DNA of 19,429 nt, taken from positions 1 through 19,429 of the forward strand of contig JAUWNT010000025.1 of the NCBI GenBank assembly GCA_030612495.1. Reading direction: 5' to 3'. Below the pieces are notes generated by a model that was not told the DNA's origin, did no database searches, and worked only from the letters and a program-made list of their open reading frames with translations. Positions 15,419 to 19,429 of the stretch are shown piece after piece; position 1 is the first letter of the stretch; every line of letters begins with the position of its first letter. A program made the position numbers and the translations under genes. The stretch is from Candidatus Aminicenantota bacterium (GTDB lineage Bacteria; Acidobacteriota; Aminicenantia; UBA2199).

Positions 15419-15421
15419 GAT

Positions 15422-15937
15422 ATGAAATATAAATTTCAATTGGATAAAAAAAATTTTAGTGTTGAAATTGCAAATAATGCAACATTTCATTCTGAAACAA
15501 ATATAAAAATAAATAAAAAAAACTTAAACCTATTAATTGGTGAATATGATGAGGAGGAAACAAAATCCTTCTTTATAAATAACAAACTATATCAAATTGA
15601 AATTATAAAAAACAATGAAGGTTATCCCTCTGGAATATATGTAAACAACGAATACTTTCCCGCTTCTCTATTAAAAATCGATTCTTTATTCTATTATAAG
15701 CATAAACCCATTAGCTCACAAAAATCAGGAATATCAAAAAGCTTTATTCCTGGAAATATAAAAAAAATATTTTATAATGTAACCGATAAAGTTAATGAAG
15801 GTGATATTATACTAATACATGAAGCAATGAAAATGGAGAATGAGATAAGAGCTCCTAAATCAGGTATAATAAAAAAAATCGGAGTAAATGAAGGAGAAAA
15901 TATACTTGCAAACCACATTCTGTTTGAAATAGAATGA
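15422..15937 (+). CDS. Biotin carboxyl carrier subunit (BT + BCCP)
   Basis: 171 residues. The first 95 or so form a beta-rich part positioned like the BT region that links carboxylase halves in propionyl-CoA carboxylase alpha chains. Residues 105-171 are a biotinyl domain with the attachment motif HEAMKMENEIRAP: biotin would sit on Lys137, 34 residues before the end, which is the usual spacing. IPGNIKKI before it and SGIIKKIGVNEGENI after it are the normal hammerhead strands. Start is 3 bp after the stop of the preceding gene, with GAGGTGA overlapping that stop as ribosome site, so translation is coupled. Together the two genes equal one PccA chain cut in two. It needs a biotin ligase and an active biotin carboxylase, which may be encoded elsewhere. 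Confidence 0.92.
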   Translation: MKYKFQLDKKNFSVEIANNATFHSETNIKINKKNLNLLIGEYDEEETKSFFINNKLYQIEIIKNNEGYPSGIYVNNEYFPASLLKIDSLFYYKHKPISSQKSGISKSFIPGNIKKIFYNVTDKVNEGDIILIHEAMKMENEIRAPKSGIIKKIGVNEGENILANHILFEIE

Positions 15938-15957
15938 AAATCGACTCCAGATCTTAT

Positions 15958-15988
15958 TTGACAAAAAAGTCTAAATTTAAAATTTATA
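15958..15988 (+). promoter_or_regulatory. Possible promoter ahead of the membrane protein gene
   Basis: A perfect TTGACA (15958-15963) lies in the 80-bp gap. The best -10 candidates (TTTATA at 15983-15988, or TATATA at 15985-15990) give spacers of 19-21 bp, longer than usual. It may be a weak start or chance. No terminator hairpin separates the carrier gene from the membrane protein gene, so read-through is also possible. Confidence 0.25.
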
Positions 15989-16017
15989 TAGAGTAAATAA
16001 AAATCAAATTTATTTCT

Positions 16018-18378
16018 ATGAAAGCAATTAAAGACTCTATGAATCATGAGAACAAAAGATTATATCCATTATTTTTTATGACTATATATTTTTTCCTTGG
16101 TTTTTTCTCCATTATTACTCAGACAATAGTTTTAAGAGAATTGGTTGTTGTGGTTCTTGGAAATGAAACTATCCTGGGTATCTCCCTTGCACACTGGTTA
16201 GTAGGAATTTTTATAGGCGCTTTGTTTGGTGGATACATTTCTGACAGAATTAAAAATGTAATGAAATTATTCATTTGTTCAGTAATAGCTATGTGTCTGA
16301 TATCTCCATTAACAATTACAATTATAAGAAACCTCTATTACATAAGTGGCACTCCTGCAGGTACATATATTAATTTTTTTAAAGTATTTATCTACTCCGG
16401 GTTAATTATCCTTCCATTTAGCTTTTTTATTGGGTTCACATTTCCTAATGCAGCAAGATTACAAACAGTTAAAACCACAAAGAAAATAAAGAAAGTCACA
16501 AATATATCAAACATTTATATTTTTGAAGCCTTAGGTTCGCTTCTTGGAGGAATACTTATAAGTTTTTTTTTCATAGGAAGATTTAACTCCTATTTAATTA
16601 TCTCATTTTCAGTAATTCCCCTACTTATTATTCTTGAAATTGCAAGTGTAAAATTAAAATATCATCTAATATCCTCAATAATTGTATTGATTATCTTTGT
16701 TTATATTTTTTCTTTAACTCCGTATGGAAATGCTAAATTTGACAAAATCACAGTTCAAAAGAGATGGGAAAGTTTCTCAAATTCAACTCTCATATTCTCA
16801 ACTGATTCAAAATATCAAAACATTGAACTTGGGAGAACTTACGAGCAATCTAATCTATATGTAAATGGTCAGTTTTCATCTATATTCCCAGAAGAAACCG
16901 ACAACACAATATTAGCATCTCATATAATCTCTCAACACAAAAACCCCAAAAGAATTTTAGTTATTGGAGAAGCAATTAGTGGACTAGCAAAACATCTATT
17001 AAAATTCAAAATCGAAAAACTTATATCAATAGAAATTGACCCATTATTAATTAAAACAATAAAAAAGTACCTTCCTGAGTCTTATAAAAAAATTTTTTCA
17101 GACAACAGATTTTCAATTCAAGTTCAGGATGGAAGAAGATTTATAAAAAACATCATTAAAAAGAAATCACAGACATCTCTATTTGATATTGTATTTATAA
17201 ACATGCCTGAACCATGCACAATCCTCTTAAACAGATACTATACATTAGAGTCTTTTCAGGACATATCAAAGATATTGACAAAAAATGGAATTCTTGCTTT
17301 TAGGATTACATCATCTGAAAACTATGCTTATGGAATAGTAACTGCTTACACAGCTTCAATATACAATACTCTAAAAAAAGTTTTCCCTTATGTTGTTATA
17401 GCACCTGGAACAAAAAATTTCTTTTTCGCATCAAAATCTCATGTTAATATTACTGATTCACCTGAAATCCTTGCAATCCGTTATAAAAAAACAGGAGTTC
17501 AACCTAAAAAACTTAGCTTAATCTTCAAGTCGATTTACCCGAAAGAGAAAACAAAATTTATAAAAGATATACTTAATGCTCACATAAATAAAGAGATAAA
17601 TACTGACGATCGCCCAATTTCAACCTTCTACTTCAATAAAATTTTAGGATGGATTACAGGAATTAATACTGGAAAATTCTTTAACTTTCTCGAAAATTTA
17701 AAATTAGATATATTAATATTAATTATTTCAATTTCGTTTTTAATATTGTTATTTATAAAATTTAATTCCATCAAGAAAAAATACAACTCACATTTTGATA
17801 TAATAATATCTGTTATTAATGGTGGATTTGCTGGTATGTCTATTGAGTTTTTAATAATCTACTCTTTTCAAAAAAGTTTCGGATATATTTACCAATTAAT
17901 AGGGTTTATTATTGCTTTATTTATGCTTGGATTACCCATAGGAGCTTTTATTTCAAATTATATCTTAAATAAAAAAAGAATTTCAAAAAAAACACAAGTA
18001 ATAATTCTTTGCCTTATTCAGATCCTAATTGCTTTAGTCTCATTATCATTCCTCCCATTAACAAATTTTTTTAATAAATATTATACAATAAATAAAATTG
18101 TAATCTTTTTATTTACTGCTGGAGTTGGAATGTTAATTGGATCAATATTCCCTTTATCTCTAAACCTCTATTTGGAAAAGCAAGGAAAAACAGGTAAAAC
18201 CGCTGGTATAATTGATGGATCCGACCACCTTGGAGGTGCTATAGGATCATTTTTTGCAGGTTCAATCTTTTTACCTCTTCTTGGAATTTCTGGGGTTTCT
18301 ACTTTCGTAGCAGCTCTATCATTTGCAACTGCCCTTTTGCTTATTGTAAATTTATTTCATCCTTCACAATATAAATAG
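16018..18378 (+). CDS. Polytopic membrane protein with a spermidine-synthase-like domain
   Basis: 786 residues: about seven membrane spans in 15-235, a soluble Rossmann-type domain at about 245-535, and six or so spans in 560-780. The central domain follows the polyamine synthase / SAM-methyltransferase plan: LYVNGQF at 280-286, ILVIGEAISGLAKHLL from 313, IEIDP (338-342), QDGRRFI (370-376), and the membrane-type signature NRYYTLESFQDISKIL. The catalytic region that reads VDSxDP in spermidine synthases is INMPEP here (Asn395 in place of the Asp), and the glycine loop GGGDGG is degenerate, so aminopropyl transfer is unlikely. TDDRP at 529-533 is common in membrane-bound members. Such fused proteins are widespread and their substrate is unknown. 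Met8 (16039) is an alternative start; neither has a clear ribosome site. Follows the carrier gene by 80 bp. Confidence 0.85.
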   Translation: MKAIKDSMNHENKRLYPLFFMTIYFFLGFFSIITQTIVLRELVVVVLGNETILGISLAHWLVGIFIGALFGGYISDRIKNVMKLFICSVIAMCLISPLTITIIRNLYYISGTPAGTYINFFKVFIYSGLIILPFSFFIGFTFPNAARLQTVKTTKKIKKVTNISNIYIFEALGSLLGGILISFFFIGRFNSYLIISFSVIPLLIILEIASVKLKYHLISSIIVLIIFVYIFSLTPYGNAKFDKITVQKRWESFSNSTLIFSTDSKYQNIELGRTYEQSNLYVNGQFSSIFPEETDNTILASHIISQHKNPKRILVIGEAISGLAKHLLKFKIEKLISIEIDPLLIKTIKKYLPESYKKIFSDNRFSIQVQDGRRFIKNIIKKKSQTSLFDIVFINMPEPCTILLNRYYTLESFQDISKILTKNGILAFRITSSENYAYGIVTAYTASIYNTLKKVFPYVVIAPGTKNFFFASKSHVNITDSPEILAIRYKKTGVQPKKLSLIFKSIYPKEKTKFIKDILNAHINKEINTDDRPISTFYFNKILGWITGINTGKFFNFLENLKLDILILIISISFLILLFIKFNSIKKKYNSHFDIIISVINGGFAGMSIEFLIIYSFQKSFGYIYQLIGFIIALFMLGLPIGAFISNYILNKKRISKKTQVIILCLIQILIALVSLSFLPLTNFFNKYYTINKIVIFLFTAGVGMLIGSIFPLSLNLYLEKQGKTGKTAGIIDGSDHLGGAIGSFFAGSIFLPLLGISGVSTFVAALSFATALLLIVNLFHPSQYK

Positions 18379-18399
18379 AATCTAAATCAATAAAAATAA

Positions 18400-19429
18400 C
18401 TAGATAACAGTTCTGGGAAGTAAAGGGTTTATTCTCGAAAGGATTTCATAATTTATTGTTCCTACTAAATCTGCTAAATAATCTGCATCAATTCTTTCTC
18501 CCATATCCTCACCAATAAGTGTTATTTTATCTCCCTCATTAATATTTCTTATGTGTGTCACCTCAGCCATAAACATATTCATGCAAATTCTTCCTCTTAC
18601 AGGCGCTTTTACTCCATTTATAATTATATTTGAAATATTTGAAAGTTTTCTATCATATCCGTCATAATATCCAACAGGAATCACAATAATCTTTGAGTTA
18701 GTAAAAGTTTTGTAAGACAATCCATAGCCAATATAATCCCCTTTAGCTATACTCTTTACCTGAGCTACCTTTGCATACCAGCTTAATACGGGTTTTAACT
18801 CTATCTTTCTCTTATTTTGTTCAATAAAAGATACATATGTTTGTTTTGAAGGCCAGCACCCATAAGCTGATATTCCAAGCCTTACAATATCATAGTATGT
18901 TTCAGGGAAAAGAAGTGTAGATGCTGAACAGGAAAAATGTTTTAATATATTTTTCTTCTTTATTTTCGAAATTATTTTGTTAAAAACCCCCAATTGATAT
19001 TGAGCATAAGAATGATCAGTTGTATCTTCTATATTTGCAAAATGAGAATATACACCGATTATTTCAAGATTTTCATATTCAGTCCTTTCAAAAAGGTCCA
19101 ACAACTTATCAGGCTCCATGCCAAGCCTTGAGGTTCCTGTTTCCAGTTTTATATGAACTTTTGCTTTAGATTTAGCCCTTTTAGAAATCTCATCTACCTT
19201 CTTTAAATATTGAATAGAAGGGACTACAACCTCAATCCCGTTTAGAATCAGATCTTCCAATTCTTTATTATCAACCCACCCAATAACCAATATTTTCTTT
19301 TTGCCATCAATTTTCTTAACTAAAAGTGCTTCATATACAGAATCCACAGCATAATAATCAATAATAGATAAATTCTTTGTTATATTAATAATTTCCTTTA
19401 AGCCATGCCCATAAGCATTCGCCTTTACA
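18400..19429 (-). CDS. alr: Alanine racemase, start lies beyond the window
   Basis: A PLP enzyme that interconverts L- and D-alanine for peptidoglycan. The reading frame stays open to the right edge, so the gene is cut by the window and not started at the Met codon at 19345-19347. The last visible codons encode VKANAYGHG; its Lys (codon 19423-19425) is the one that binds PLP, so about 35-40 N-terminal residues are missing. Further on are KLETGTSRLG, SHFANIED, IVRLGISAYG, the second-base Tyr region YIGYGLSYKTF, GYYDGYDR and VRGRICMNMFM, all standard, ending at TAG 18400-18402. Typical CMDQ is CMNM here, which also occurs in other racemases. It converges on the membrane-protein gene with a 21-bp gap and no visible hairpin terminator. 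Its neighbours give no extra clue. Confidence 0.95.
   Translation of the reverse strand, partial: VKANAYGHGLKEIINITKNLSIIDYYAVDSVYEALLVKKIDGKKKILVIGWVDNKELEDLILNGIEVVVPSIQYLKKVDEISKRAKSKAKVHIKLETGTSRLGMEPDKLLDLFERTEYENLEIIGVYSHFANIEDTTDHSYAQYQLGVFNKIISKIKKKNILKHFSCSASTLLFPETYYDIVRLGISAYGCWPSKQTYVSFIEQNKRKIELKPVLSWYAKVAQVKSIAKGDYIGYGLSYKTFTNSKIIVIPVGYYDGYDRKLSNISNIIINGVKAPVRGRICMNMFMAEVTHIRNINEGDKITLIGEDMGERIDADYLADLVGTINYEILSRINPLLPRTVI

Noticed and set aside
15938..16017. Riboswitch or terminator in the 80-bp gap
   Set aside because: Only a 4-bp GACT/AGTC dyad and AT-rich runs are present; no conserved aptamer pattern seen.
18379..18399. Bidirectional terminator between the two convergent genes
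   Set aside because: Only a 4-bp TCTA/TAGA pairing is possible and there is no stem with a T-run.
1..19429. CRISPR array, tRNA or rRNA genes
   Set aside because: No regularly spaced repeats, no cloverleaf with CCA-type end, and no rRNA-like segment noticed on either strand.

Overview
The window is very AT-rich, tightly packed bacterial chromosome. A cell-wall recycling ligase (Mpl), an LD-carboxypeptidase, a LolD-type ATPase and GDP-mannose dehydratase point to a Gram-negative, DAP-type cell envelope. The phylum cannot be fixed from the sequence alone. The base composition, the NtrY-like giant kinase and the REP-type transposases would suit one of the uncultured AT-rich diderm lineages, but that is only a guess.

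Minus-strand block, 1-12085. Read in its own direction it runs: EF-G-like GTPase (fusA2 type), lolD, a complete 1,035-bp Y1 transposon, then a compact operon gmd - stand-alone mannose-6-P isomerase-type cupin - apt - small exported protein - twelve-span NtrY-like kinase - LD-carboxypeptidase - mpl. Most junctions in the operon overlap by 1-37 bp or are separated by less than 50 bp. Position 1-121 holds the 3' end of a second, broken Y1-type transposase directly behind the mpl stop codon. The fusA2 gene, gmd and the transposase each have a good sigma70-like promoter with exactly 17 bp between the two boxes.

Plus-strand block, 12359-18378. A biotin-dependent acyl-CoA carboxylase operon (carboxyltransferase, biotin-carboxylase-like subunit, BT/biotin-carrier subunit) is followed by a polytopic membrane protein with a spermidine-synthase-like domain. 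The carboxyltransferase and carrier look fully functional. The biotin-carboxylase-like subunit keeps most ATP-site residues but has lost three residues that E. coli biotin carboxylase uses to activate bicarbonate and biotin. This is the most interesting observation in the window.

The right edge holds a convergent alanine racemase whose first codons lie outside the window; its PLP-lysine motif is still visible.

A short motif, GGGGTCAGGTCT, ties the mobile DNA together. It forms perfect 22-bp inverted ends on the intact transposon, ends the broken transposase at the left edge, and recurs with one mismatch in the leader of the carboxylase operon.
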